From Paraburkholderia humisilvae (GTDB taxonomy: Bacteria > Pseudomonadota > Gammaproteobacteria > Burkholderiales > Burkholderiaceae), in NCBI RefSeq assembly GCF_902859855.1, contig NZ_CADIKH010000007.1:124001-188000 (forward strand): a stretch of DNA of 64,000 bases, in the 5' to 3' direction. The notes under the pieces are model-generated. The model ran no database searches, was not told where the DNA came from, and was given only the letters and a program-made list of their open reading frames with translations. The position numbers and the translations under genes are program-made. Of the stretch, positions 9,001 through 15,849 are shown in pieces (the stretch's first letter is position 1; each line of letters begins with the position of its first letter).

Positions 9001-9431
9001 AGACCCACAGTCTCGGTATAGACGTGGGTGACGAGATCGCGGCGAAGGGACCGGGTGGGCGACCGCGTCTTGGAATCGCCCTCACGAAGAGCTTGGAGTT
9101 GGTTAATGAGCCAAACTACGGTGATTGGCGTGAGACAGATGGACGTCTCGCTCTGAGAAGCCAGGTTTGGGGTAGTTGGAGGCCCGATCCCGATCACAGC
9201 CGACATCGCCATCAGGATGATGGCGAGATTCTATGGGCTTCGCCCGATTGGCTGGACGCAACATTGTCCGCCCTCGACCGGCGACTTGTTTTCACGGTGA
9301 CGCTACGGAAGTACCGATCGTCGCGTGACTACGACCCCTCAAGCGGCGTCAAATCCGTTCTTGTTGTGCTAAGGGGTGGTGACGGAACGCTGAAGCTTTG
9401 GCAGGCAAAGAAAGCTTCGAAGCAAGACTAG
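3003..9431 (+). CDS. Giant STAND NTPase with nuclease-like N-terminus (Avs-type defence candidate)
   Basis: A 2142-residue protein with three parts. Residues 1-235 resemble the Cap4/DUF4297-type PD-(D/E)xK nuclease fold: acidic residues E60/E61 and D64 precede a strand with Q85-F86-K87. Residues 285-410 form a P-loop NTPase: Walker A GGVGKT (296-301), a DCFGGGSYR segment just after it, and Walker B LLIIVDAAD (392-400). The remaining 1700 residues are largely helical and repeat-like, with an acidic patch near 885-897 and a C-terminal beta-rich part. Effector, STAND ATPase and long sensor in that order match the antiviral Avs/STAND proteins, which assemble after sensing a phage protein and then activate the N-terminal effector. 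The subfamily, trigger and nuclease activity are inferred. The frame is intact and the gene probably has its own promoter. Confidence 0.78.
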   Translation: MTNIDADIDTVRASRAGHTFHERWAARRALQLVFPNDDLFAIAVEGISSTETASPGARAEEVADLVLYYGRGDSFQTCERLETVQFKYKLREEAVTAAYLKKTVEKFSDTILGYEKDFSAADVDNKVSFIFVTNSEFTESLWDAIKSLIEGTTPSAPSSATQARNLKKWCADRGLSDASRLFSRIVFRAGEKSLAGQDNALRRTLTDWSAGSDSEARLRLHGLQDLVLKKAGPSGQGKNLIRREDVLDALDCEPEDLFPADTRFIDVGAVVERAELSTVRDLVKASELPVLVHAEGGVGKTVFIQSLAERMVDEFEVVVFDCFGGGSYRSDNHSRHLPRIGLVQIVNELASRTLCDPMLPGGDDIRKIIKAARRRLAQAAAAIRTQSKKLDLLIIVDAADNAQLEADYRHEAAFPKLLLSAIDEDPIDGVKLLLTARTHRKDKVICHATVNEIELGPFTDSEAREFLKDRKLSASGVEIATALARSGRNARVLDYLVQTWDTNILGKTSATPITVREIIAQRCTKIVSDLHVAGWPDSEVTEFFVALSLLPPPIPLEELANALGWPAAQVNTAASDLAPMLEITSHGAIFRDEPTETYVRETYSDRPAAQRAIADRLLSSQTTSTYAAEALPHFLVVIKDSDRAFALADSASFPTTVQSEFGRRRLTLARLRAAFRLAVAEDDFDRVLALSMRLSQAATANMRGDEFIRSWPALAIVLGDADSYRRLVSDRSGWRGARSARLTVAHRFAGDAEEAQIQCESTVRWINWHTAQPRDEIHRDRAGPGVDDYAAVLFQHAAEGEFGIVDRNLARWSDRFSLSASCELLKLLELFDQANGTAALSDLVSFVVSDHCASQALKLRLLSHSRYLSKKQVKILAKAIAKPAPDEDDEDESLSSDAERGSNDAVELAALTTLFYSSRAAAAAIIRRVPLARPSAYDYGERYGPSRAWSPILRACIRAWSAGRPVAYHDLLPNGVKLTKQAKAVTTQAALVTFLKELREPASGGNAKGGGKKQLRAKFNDRERKDISEGIELARELIKPIEDAVLSGNSLSGATVTDFLIVWSGHLREGVHWRAESAADSLVRSVGFGCVCILLNYAPNISADQAKTLIGLISSGRFFVPQKIEVLALLAERPALHELAGEFARHVAGQIRQDDNIGGRGDSYVKLAASLVPMSIDEAREYYRQGLAELDQIGGESYEQIYSLLRFASAQQGGFLRPALAQRLMNLCQTIVRNEPRKFGWTLFAHAAANSIGFPAIAKLVRWYDQDVADLSYGLPQLACFLAKNGNLDPRRAAFVLTICEEHGWWDWRTGDGVADLLKLSGPADQRRIFLAIIAKLRAEHPFGAWPSLWDGFLETGKQYPNAITTEEREEIERLRAEAKRKQDESNSRNNSSPNFLTTQTPKPSKEDIDSAIAALVSACDLASASSIDESLKTIAADDNLRYSARQQFITGLRAACPYPKRLTFLSAICDASELSLTQSLEILAECFAAWNNSSTHLNSKAKMLVERLFECKSAELFEGQFSDIARDIRRLSDLCNDKDFVLQLVLCKVAADEVELDGDEWLQLATVLCDITSGRAGLDALELLLSGPAARIADEIGEGAFRPEQEIAGNDAEFISDVTWHLLGEDDAYVRWTVARGLKTLVELGLNDDLALLLDRFDQTEVAALASADKTLSFQNSRQWLLMGLARAALHHGQTMGALRPKLLALARRGDLHVIEKVHIARCLGHISSGERRDAELEALLDEINQPQCGIVISDVYPSAAKPTSDFRFDYEFAKIEISTVAHLFNVAQATVEDAIAAEITRRWPDATSLDYFPGRERYQRDQSDRYESYREHIQRHALISAATSLSKALPVVVRSYETRGDSPWLEWRDRYDITFDDGSWLSDRKDALPQQAKENLLGERIGQQETLQDQDTVLRKLGFVVTAADALLPLYGCWSSPDGVSVRITSAVTERKGAIGRCTAFAKRPSHDLWLPEFWDAGYYDHRHRQESPFAPLVWAPETHSLGIDVGDEIAAKGPGGRPRLGIALTKSLELVNEPNYGDWRETDGRLALRSQVWGSWRPDPDHSRHRHQDDGEILWASPDWLDATLSALDRRLVFTVTLRKYRSSRDYDPSSGVKSVLVVLRGGDGTLKLWQAKKASKQD

Positions 9432-9727
9432 ACGCGCTCGAATTTTGCCATCTCTGGTTGTGAAAAGGTCCGAGAGCATCGATAGGGTCTGGCGCCAGTC
9501 GCTTTCTTATCGCAGTGGCCGCTCTGCGTTTCCACGAGTTGCCTCTCGTTAGATGCCTCAGTCATATGTCAGATTCCAAATTAAGTGTGATGATGCAACG
9601 CCGTGTTTTCAAAGGATAATTTATAATTTGCTTAGTGTGGCGTCAGTGGTTACGCTGATGTATCTGAGCGGTTTGTCCGGAATAATGAGACCAAAATTCA
9701 ACAAGAAAACGGGGGGCTTAGGCTGAA
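9432..9727. other. AT-rich intergenic region with promoter elements
   Basis: About 300 bases between the STAND gene and the nucleotidyltransferase-like operon, clearly richer in A and T than the flanks. It holds two overlapping -10-like hexamers near 9615-9627. No coding region or hairpin terminator was recognised. Confidence 0.6.
9615..9627 (+). promoter_or_regulatory. Candidate promoter of the NTase-like operon
   Basis: GATAAT (9615-9620) is followed directly by TATAAT (9622-9627), about 100 bases upstream of the first gene. No convincing -35 box is seen at normal spacing, so this may need an activator or be a weak constitutive promoter. Confidence 0.45.
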
Positions 9728-10297
9728 GTGATACCAACGTTCAACGCGTCAATGGTGTTGCCGCCGTACACCGGGGATACCCCCGGGGTAAGGGCGTCGA
9801 TGTCGCCCTATGTAGCAACAATGCACGAGTTTGCAGTGCGTTTCGCGACATCCCCGCCTCGCGCAGAAATTTTGCAGGGTTTACTCAATTATCGAGATGC
9901 CCTACGTAATATAGGGGTCGGAACTGGGTTTCAGTGGCTGGACGGTAGCTTCGTTGAGGATGTGGAGCAAATACGGGGTAGGCCGCCGCAGGATATCGAT
10001 GTCGTAACCTTCGGCTACTCGCCATCGCTTGCAGACATCAATGCGTACAAGCAGTGGTTTGCGGCAAACATCGCTTTGTTTGACCGCAACCAGACGAAAC
10101 CGGCATATGACTGTGACGCTTTCTACGTTGATTTGCGAAAGCGCCCAGACTTCTTGGTCGATGACGCGAGATATTGGTTCGGATTGTTTGCGCATCAGCG
10201 GGATACCGCACTTTGGAAGGGGATGGTTCAAGTTCCACTTCAGTCGGATGATGCCGCAGCACTGGCTTATGTGGCCCAAGTGATAGCGAACTCGTGA
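9728..10297 (+). CDS. DUF6932-like nucleotidyltransferase-fold protein
   Basis: A 189-residue protein resembling proteins I know as DUF6932 family (GFQWLDGSF and DIDVVTF segments). The pattern G73-S74, fourteen residues, then D89-I90-D91 is the signature of the nucleotidyltransferase superfamily (hGS then DhDh), and D128/D130 could supply a third acidic residue. It may therefore transfer nucleotides to a protein, RNA or small molecule, as in MNT antitoxins or AbiEii toxins; this is inference. The start is GTG at 9728, preceded by AGG at 9720-9722, and gives the typical N-terminus MIPTFN. The gene ends in a GTGAGG that doubles as the ribosome-binding site of the next gene, so the two form an operon. 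Codon use looks less GC-rich than in the core genes. Confidence 0.68.
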   Translation: MIPTFNASMVLPPYTGDTPGVRASMSPYVATMHEFAVRFATSPPRAEILQGLLNYRDALRNIGVGTGFQWLDGSFVEDVEQIRGRPPQDIDVVTFGYSPSLADINAYKQWFAANIALFDRNQTKPAYDCDAFYVDLRKRPDFLVDDARYWFGLFAHQRDTALWKGMVQVPLQSDDAAALAYVAQVIANS

Positions 10298-10306
10298 GGC
10301 CAGCCT

Positions 10307-11263
10307 ATGTTGAAGAAACTTGAAATAGATGCATTGATGGCTGACTTAGCCTCAGTCGAAGCAATGCTCGCATCGCGTACTGAAGAGGAAGACCCAAGCG
10401 GGTACTACCAATTCAGCGCTCGTAAGGCGCAGCTTGAGGATTCCATTGCTCGCGCAGGGGAGCGCCCTGAGACTCACGCCGAACTTGGAATTTTCTTTGG
10501 TGGTGGCCCAGTGCAAGGCTCTCGCGGTATCAACGCAGACTTTGCGGGGAAAGCGTTGGATGACCTTCAAGCGCTGGTTTCGAAGAAATATTCCTCGCGG
10601 GAAGTGGGCCGCTTGGGTGCGCGCGGCCCTGTTCCGCGCGCCGATACCTCTCAACTCCTCATTACGGGCGTGGCTCGGGGTTCGTTTGGGTTTGTGCTCG
10701 AAGAGTCGGGCGTTGATGGGGAGATCGTCAATACGCCTCTTAAAGAGACTGTTGATGAGATTACAGACATCTTGTCGCGGGTCGGGGTCGCTGACGAGGC
10801 GGTGTTCGACGAGGCCGCTGCTGAGTTGGACGCGCGCACTTTGGTTACCCTGAAACAATTTTTTCAGAGGTTGGACGAAAGTGGTGCGACGATGCGGGTA
10901 GTGGACGGTTCGCGCGACTTCTTGCTAGATCGCAATGCGGTTTCGCTTGCGCGGCAACGTACTCAAGCGATGGAAATTGAAGAGCGTGGGGGGGAATTCA
11001 TCGGCACTCTCTTCTTGCTTCCCAACTCGCATCGATTTGAGTTCAATCCAACGGATGGCGGCCAAGCTGTTCTGAAGGGGACGTTCGGCCCTAACGTTGT
11101 GCGACAACTCGAAGGCCAAGCTGAGCTAGGGCAGGTGGCTATTGACCCGAGGGAAATACCTCGTAGACCGTGGCGCGTCGAGATTCGTACACGGGAGATC
11201 CGCGAGCGAAATCGTGCTCCTCGGCAAGTCTTTACGCTTACTCGACTCATCGCCCCAGTCTAG
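10307..11263 (+). CDS. Unknown protein, partner of the NTase-like gene
   Basis: I do not recognise this 318-residue protein. It begins with a charged helical, probably coiled-coil stretch (residues 1-55). The middle has a glycine-rich GIFFGGG segment (about 62-68) and a motif ITGVARGSFGFVLEE (about 118-132). The C-terminal 100 residues look beta-rich and basic, perhaps a small barrel. There is no signal peptide or membrane helix. It starts nine bases after the upstream stop, with GAGG (10296-10299) at a 7-base spacing to ATG 10307, so production is coupled to the nucleotidyltransferase-like protein. The pairing suggests a toxin-antitoxin-like or defence module with a regulator or target subunit. 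That role is inference from context. Confidence 0.6.
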   Translation: MLKKLEIDALMADLASVEAMLASRTEEEDPSGYYQFSARKAQLEDSIARAGERPETHAELGIFFGGGPVQGSRGINADFAGKALDDLQALVSKKYSSREVGRLGARGPVPRADTSQLLITGVARGSFGFVLEESGVDGEIVNTPLKETVDEITDILSRVGVADEAVFDEAAAELDARTLVTLKQFFQRLDESGATMRVVDGSRDFLLDRNAVSLARQRTQAMEIEERGGEFIGTLFLLPNSHRFEFNPTDGGQAVLKGTFGPNVVRQLEGQAELGQVAIDPREIPRRPWRVEIRTREIRERNRAPRQVFTLTRLIAPV

Positions 11264-11462
11264 GCTGAAAATTGTATCCCATCGAGACAAACGAGCCGTA
11301 GCCACAGACGCCTGGTGTGAGGACACGACCTAATCGTAGTGAGCGCTGAACTCTTTACTGGCGCTGGTGAGTTCGTGGGTGCACTGTGCTGACCGGCACG
11401 TCGCCGGCCAGCTGAGCGCCTATCATTTTCTGAATGAGCAAGTAGGGCTTAGGTGACCAGCG

Positions 11463-12542
11463 TTATCCCAGTTTTTGTAGAAGACTCTCCGGGCGAAGGT
11501 GCGTGTACCTTTTTAGCATCTGCATGGACTTGTGGCCGGTAAGGCTAGCGACCTCCATCGGATGCAGCCCTTTTTCGAAGAAGCGACTTGCTGCTTCGTG
11601 GCGTAGGTCATGCCATCGCAGGGTGTTCACCTCTGGATCGTCGAAAGCCGCCACCTTGAGCGTTCGCTTCCAAATGCAGATCACTGCGTTGACACTCGTC
11701 CCGAAGATCCGTCCCGTCAGCTTCTCAGGGACTGCGTCGGCAGGGCCGCATCGCGAACGGTCGGCGCGTTCTTCAGGGCCTTCCGCAATGGCGGCAAGGC
11801 GGCGAAATACCGCGACGGCTCGAAGGGATAGCGGCAGAACTGCTGGCACCCCCTTGTTTTCGGCGCCGCGAGCGTCGGGCGGGAAGCGAAGGAGACGACT
11901 TTCAAGATCGAGCCATTCCCATTGCACACTGAATAGCGCGCCTTGTCGCAGACTGGTTTCGATCGCCAGCTCGAAGGCGAGCGCCGCCCAGGGGTTACTA
12001 CTGGCCGAGAGGAGCGAGTGCAGTTTTTCGAATTCACCGGGGCGTAGGCGTCGATCTCTTGCCGCGCTGCCGGACGGTTTGCGGATGTTCTTCAAAGGGT
12101 TCATCAACGCTTCCATGCCCCATTCCTTGCGGGCGATTTCGAAGAGATGGCTGATGACCTGGAGCTCGAGCCGAATGGTGTTTTCTGCGCGTCCGGCTGC
12201 TCTGCGTTCGTCCCGATACTTTGCGAAATCTACACCGCGCAAGTTGGCTAGCGTTCGATGCGACAGGTGATTGTCGATCCAGCGTTGGATGCGTCGGTTT
12301 TCCTGATAGGGGTGGCGCTTCTCTGGGACGATTTCGCGACGGTACCGCTCCAGTGCCTCGCGGAGTGTGGTCCGCTCGGCTTCCGTGCGATCGACGAATG
12401 CCCCGCTATCTATCTCCGACTCCACCCTTCGAGCCCATTGCTGCGCCTGCTGTTTGGTGTCGAACGATCGATAGACGGGCTTGTAACCGCGTCGGCGGAC
12501 TTCGGCGCGCCAGTAAGCGCCGCGCTGGCTGATGTAGGCCAT
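11463..12542 (-). CDS. Tyrosine site-specific integrase of the island
   Basis: A 359-residue phage-type integrase that would insert and excise the island at tRNA-Lys. An N-terminal DNA-binding part is followed by a SAM-like core-binding domain and the catalytic domain, with the conserved Arg in TSLRQGALF, the HDLRH box (HxxR), the second His in LTGHKS and the nucleophile Tyr in LKRYTHL. All catalytic positions are present. I chose ATG at 12542 because GGAG stands seven bases upstream; a start at 12611 would add 23 residues without family character. The gene points away from the tRNA, with the start about 165 bases from it. Length and motifs suggest a functional enzyme. Confidence 0.93.
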   Translation of the reverse strand: MAYISQRGAYWRAEVRRRGYKPVYRSFDTKQQAQQWARRVESEIDSGAFVDRTEAERTTLREALERYRREIVPEKRHPYQENRRIQRWIDNHLSHRTLANLRGVDFAKYRDERRAAGRAENTIRLELQVISHLFEIARKEWGMEALMNPLKNIRKPSGSAARDRRLRPGEFEKLHSLLSASSNPWAALAFELAIETSLRQGALFSVQWEWLDLESRLLRFPPDARGAENKGVPAVLPLSLRAVAVFRRLAAIAEGPEERADRSRCGPADAVPEKLTGRIFGTSVNAVICIWKRTLKVAAFDDPEVNTLRWHDLRHEAASRFFEKGLHPMEVASLTGHKSMQMLKRYTHLRPESLLQKLG

Positions 12543-12650
12543 TTCCAGACTCCATACGAAAGATTGAGATCGCTTGGTCTGGATTCTTCCGTTCCGGCAA
12601 TTTTCCGGCAAAGGCCAGTTTTTGACGCCCGCCCCCCGCGGCTACAGACG

Positions 12651-12683
12651 AAAAAAAAGCACCGCGATCGCTCGCAAGTGCTT
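12651..12683 (-). terminator. Terminator of tRNA-Lys
   Basis: On the minus strand the arms AAGCAC and GTGCTT, extended inward by mostly paired bases, are followed by eight T (12658-12651). It lies 23-55 bases beyond the tRNA 3' end, between the tRNA and the integrase, so it is probably brought by the island. Confidence 0.75.
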
Positions 12684-12705
12684 GATTTTCTACAGCCAAA
12701 TTCGG

Positions 12706-12781
12706 TGGTGGGGCGTGAGTGACTCGAACACTCGACCTACGGATTAAGAGTCCGCTGCTCTACCAACTGAGCTAACGCCCC
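12706..12781 (-). tRNA. tRNA-Lys (anticodon CUU)
   Basis: The minus strand folds as a complete 76-nt tRNA including an encoded CCA. The acceptor stem GGGGCGU pairs with ACGCCCC, the D-loop has the usual GCTCAGTTGGTAGAGC, the anticodon loop is CUCUUAA giving anticodon CUU, and the T-loop is GUUCGAGUC. It reads AAG codons. Its 3' end is the probable attachment site of the island. Confidence 0.96.
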
Positions 12782-12993
12782 AACGAAGAGCGAAAGTATG
12801 CACGATTTTTCCGCTTTTGCCTAGCCCCTTTTCGTACGCGGCGCGAGAAAATCTGCCCAAACTACCGCTTTCCACCTCAACCCCCGCCAAAAGCCAGCCC
12901 GACGCTCAAAACCGCGCGCCCCGAATCGTCCAGGTATCATGTCTGCCACGGTGCGGCGACGCACGCACCACGCGGCCCGAACGAGGAGAGAAG

Positions 12994-13398
12994 ATGGACG
13001 AAAGCGCTGTTCAGGATTTGCTCAACCGCGTGCTCGCGCCCTGGGTGCGCTCGCTCGGACTCTCCCCGGTGAAAGCCGACGACGAAAGCGCGACACTGCG
13101 ATTGCCGTTTTCCGGCGAATTACGTCACAGCGGCGGTGTCATTTGCGGACAGGTATTCATGGCCGCCGCCGATACCGCGATGATTGTCGCGATTTCGGCG
13201 GCGCTCGGCGGCTTCAAGCCGATGACAACGGTGTCCCTCAACATCAATTTCATGCGCGCCGTGCGCAAGGGTGACGTCCTCGTGACCGCGCGCGTCCTCA
13301 GGCTCGGCCGCAATCTCGTCTTTGGCGAAGTCGAACTCATCGACGAAGAAGGCAAAATGGCCGTCCACGCGACGACGACCTACACGTTGCTCGATTAA
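12994..13398 (+). CDS. PaaI-family hotdog thioesterase
   Basis: A 134-residue hotdog-fold protein that would hydrolyse acyl-CoA thioesters. The motif HSGGVICGQVFMAAADTAM carries the helix-start glycine and the aspartate used by PaaI/YigI-type enzymes, and the closing strand VHATTTYTLLD is typical. ATG 12994 is chosen because GAGGAGAG lies just upstream and family members begin near here; a longer frame from 12817 adds arginine- and proline-rich sequence without similarity. The substrate is not predictable. The gene is the first core gene right of the island junction and is followed by a patatin-like gene 73 bases later. Confidence 0.85.
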   Translation: MDESAVQDLLNRVLAPWVRSLGLSPVKADDESATLRLPFSGELRHSGGVICGQVFMAAADTAMIVAISAALGGFKPMTTVSLNINFMRAVRKGDVLVTARVLRLGRNLVFGEVELIDEEGKMAVHATTTYTLLD

Positions 13399-13471
13399 TC
13401 GACCCGGTTTTCGCGGCAGGACCCACCTACGCGGCACACAGAAAGCACACAGCAGGCACAAAACCACACCG

Positions 13472-14340
13472 ATGTTCGATCAAGTCGTATTCGCAGGCGG
13501 CGGCAACCGCTGCTGGTGGCAAGCCGGATTCTGGGACATTGTCCAGCCCGAACTGAATATTCATCCGCGCGTGATCGCGGGCATTTCGGCGGGCGCAGCC
13601 ACAGCCTGCATGCTGTACACGCGCGACGCGGACTGGGTCATGCGCTATTACGAAAACGCGCTGCGCAACAACACGAAAAACGCGTACTGGGGCAATCTGC
13701 TGCGCGGCGAATCGGTGTTCCCGCGCACTACCGCATCTATCGGCAAGCGTTGCTCGACATCTACGGCGAAAAATTCGGCAAGCTTGCGCATGCGCCGGAG
13801 ATTCGCGTCGGCGTCTCGCACCTGCCGCGTTGGCTCGGCGCGCACAGTGCCGTGGTAGCGGGGCTTATCGCGTACAACATCGAAAAATATCTGCGCAAAA
13901 CGTTGCACCCGACGCTCGGTCAGACGCTCGGGTTTCATCCGGAATTCGTCCGTGCGCAGGATTGTGCGACCGTGGAAGACCTCGCCGATCTGATTTTGCA
14001 ATCGTCGTGCACGCCCCCGTTTACGCCGGTTTTGCAGCGCAATGGCCGCCCGGTACTCGATGGCGGGATGGTCGACAACGTGCCGGTCGGTGCGCTCGAT
14101 TCGACGCCGGGCGACGTACTCGTGATGGTCACGCGTCTGTATCCGCGACCGCAGATGTTCGTCGTGCCGCACGGCAATCAGCGACTGCTCTACGTGCAGC
14201 CGTCGCGCAAGGTGCCGATTTCGAGCTGGGATTACACAAGCCCTTCACAGATGCAGCACGCGTACAACCTCGGACGCGCGGATGGCGAGCAATTTCTGCA
14301 ACGGATGCCAGACTTGCTTGCCGCCGCGGCGCACGACTGA
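13472..14340 (+). pseudogene. Patatin-like phospholipase, frameshifted
   Basis: The gene starts at ATG 13472 with the patatin oxyanion motif FAGGGNRCWW and nucleophile motif GISAG. After about residue 84 (VFP) the frame goes wrong near 13721-13730, and the family sequence (HYRIYRQALLDIYG) continues in the +2 frame to a normal end at 14340, including the catalytic aspartate motif DGGMVDNVP. The tract CCGCGCAC looks like CCGCAC with an extra GC, so a two-base duplication is the simplest cause. Both halves are well preserved, which means a recent mutation or a sequencing error. An intact product would be a patatin-type acyl hydrolase of about 289 residues. Confidence 0.82.
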
Positions 14341-14394
14341 CATCACGCTGCGCACGCGTTGTCGAACTAAGGCGTTTGCCATTCTTCGTTGCAC

Positions 14395-15408
14395 TTACTT
14401 GCGTCGCCCCAGTTGCAGCGCTTCCGGATTCGCGACGCTCGACGTGTCGCCCTGATCGAACGCGAGAATGTTCTTGAAGGCCGCGCTGAAATACAGCTCA
14501 TAGCTTTCGCGTTCGACATATCCGATGTGCGGCGAGCAGATCACGTTCTCCATCCGCAACAAGCTATAGCCCTGCAGAATCGGCTCGCTTTCGTAAACGT
14601 CGATAGCGACCATCCCCGGCCGGTTGCGCGCGAGCGCGCCGACGAGCGCATTCTCTTCGAGCAGTTCCGAGCGGCTCGTATTGACGAGCAGCGAGGTCGG
14701 CTTCATCCGCATCAGATCTTCCTGCTTGACGATGCCGCGTGTGTCGTCATGCAGACGCAGATGCAGCGACAGCACATCGCTCTGCTCGAATAGCGCTTCG
14801 CGGCTTTCCGCGACGTTGTAGCCATCCGCCTGCGCCGCCTCGCGCGTATGGTCACGGCCCCAGACCAGCACGTTCATGCCGAACGCCTTGCCGTAACCGG
14901 CGACAAGCCGCCCGATTTTTCCATAGCCCCAGATGCCGAGCGTCTGGCCGCGTAGCACCTGGCCTAGCCCGAAGTTCGGCGGCAGCGCCGATGTTTTCAG
15001 GCCCGATTGCTGCCACGCGCCCTGCTTCAGGTTCGCGACGTATTGCGGAATGCGTCGTTGCGCAGCCATGATCAGCGCCCACGTCAGTTCGGCCGGTGCG
15101 ATTGGCGAACCGACGCCCTCGAGCACCGCGATGCCGCGTTCGGTACAGGCGTCGACATCGATATGATTCGACACCTTTCCCGTCTGGCTGATCATGCGCA
15201 GATTCGGCAGCTTGTCGAGCAGTTGCGAGTTGATGCGCGTGCGTTCGCGAATCAGCACGAGCGCGTCGACTTCCGCGAGACGGCTCGCAAGTTGGCCGAG
15301 ACCACGCACGGTGTTGTTGAAGACCTTCACATCGTGGTCCGCTAGCAATTGAAAACAATCGAGTTTGCGGACGGCGTCCTGGTAATCGTCGAGGATGGCA
15401 ATCTTCAT
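14395..15408 (-). CDS. D-2-hydroxyacid dehydrogenase
   Basis: A 337-residue NAD(P)-dependent D-isomer-specific 2-hydroxyacid dehydrogenase. The Rossmann motif is GIWGYGKIG, and the catalytic triad is visible as Arg in VNTSRSEL, Glu in DVYESEP and His in CSPHIGY. The protein is of normal length for the family. The start MKIAILDDYQ (ATG 15408) matches relatives; an upstream start at 15450 would add 14 residues. No strong ribosome-binding site is visible. The substrate is unknown (phosphoglycerate-, glyoxylate- and lactate-type enzymes share this fold). It converges with the patatin gene, with a gap of 54 bases, and diverges from pckG. Confidence 0.88.
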   Translation of the reverse strand: MKIAILDDYQDAVRKLDCFQLLADHDVKVFNNTVRGLGQLASRLAEVDALVLIRERTRINSQLLDKLPNLRMISQTGKVSNHIDVDACTERGIAVLEGVGSPIAPAELTWALIMAAQRRIPQYVANLKQGAWQQSGLKTSALPPNFGLGQVLRGQTLGIWGYGKIGRLVAGYGKAFGMNVLVWGRDHTREAAQADGYNVAESREALFEQSDVLSLHLRLHDDTRGIVKQEDLMRMKPTSLLVNTSRSELLEENALVGALARNRPGMVAIDVYESEPILQGYSLLRMENVICSPHIGYVERESYELYFSAAFKNILAFDQGDTSSVANPEALQLGRRK

Positions 15409-15849
15409 GGGCGAGAGTGTTTTGCGGCGCACCATCGGGGTGCGGAACATAAACCTTGGCTTGCGTGTCCCACATGTGATGTAGGGAACACGCCGGGCTT
15501 GATAGATGCTTTACCGTACAAGTGCCGCCCTTGCAGGAAACCAGGGTTCGTCCGCATCGCCGCGGCACACGACGGAAAACACAACTGACCTCGTTTTTAA
15601 CAGTTTGTTGCATGTCCGCGCAAGCCGCTTTACACACCGTTTCACAGCGGCGCAGCGAGCGGTGATCATCGATGATCACGCGCGGCGTAACAGGCTGATG
15701 GCCTTCGCGACCTGCGAGATCGCATGCCGCGCGCGCCGCGCTCATCGCGTGCGATGAGCCTGGGTTGCGCACGTGATCGGACAGGGTGGCATGCCGTGTC
15801 GCTGGGCTTGTACTGTTTTCAATTACTTTTCTAAAACGGAGACAGCTCG
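15409..15849. other. Divergent intergenic region upstream of pckG
   Basis: About 440 bases between the dehydrogenase and pckG starts, without a credible gene. It contains a perfect 18-bp palindrome at 15662-15679 and an AT-rich stretch just before pckG. No consensus promoter could be fixed. Confidence 0.6.
15662..15679. promoter_or_regulatory. Perfect 18-bp palindrome upstream of pckG
   Basis: GTGATCATCGATGATCAC is its own reverse complement. It lies 170 bases upstream of pckG and 254 bases upstream of the divergent dehydrogenase, a suitable place for an operator. The binding protein is unknown. Confidence 0.45.

Larger units (their letters stand above)
1..12708. mobile_element. Partial genomic island integrated at tRNA-Lys
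   Basis: The tyrosine integrase gene sits next to the 3' end of a tRNA-Lys gene and is transcribed away from it, the classic layout of a tRNA-targeted integrative element. A mobilisation relaxase is cut by the left window edge, so the island continues leftward. The cargo (STAND NTPase, nucleotidyltransferase-like operon, membrane protein, phosphatase) is unrelated to the housekeeping genes to the right, and the intergenic parts near 9430-9730 are visibly AT-richer than the core. I found no second copy of the tRNA 3' end in the window, so the distal attachment site must lie outside it. The exact junction is taken as the tRNA 3' end and is inferred. Confidence 0.8.
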
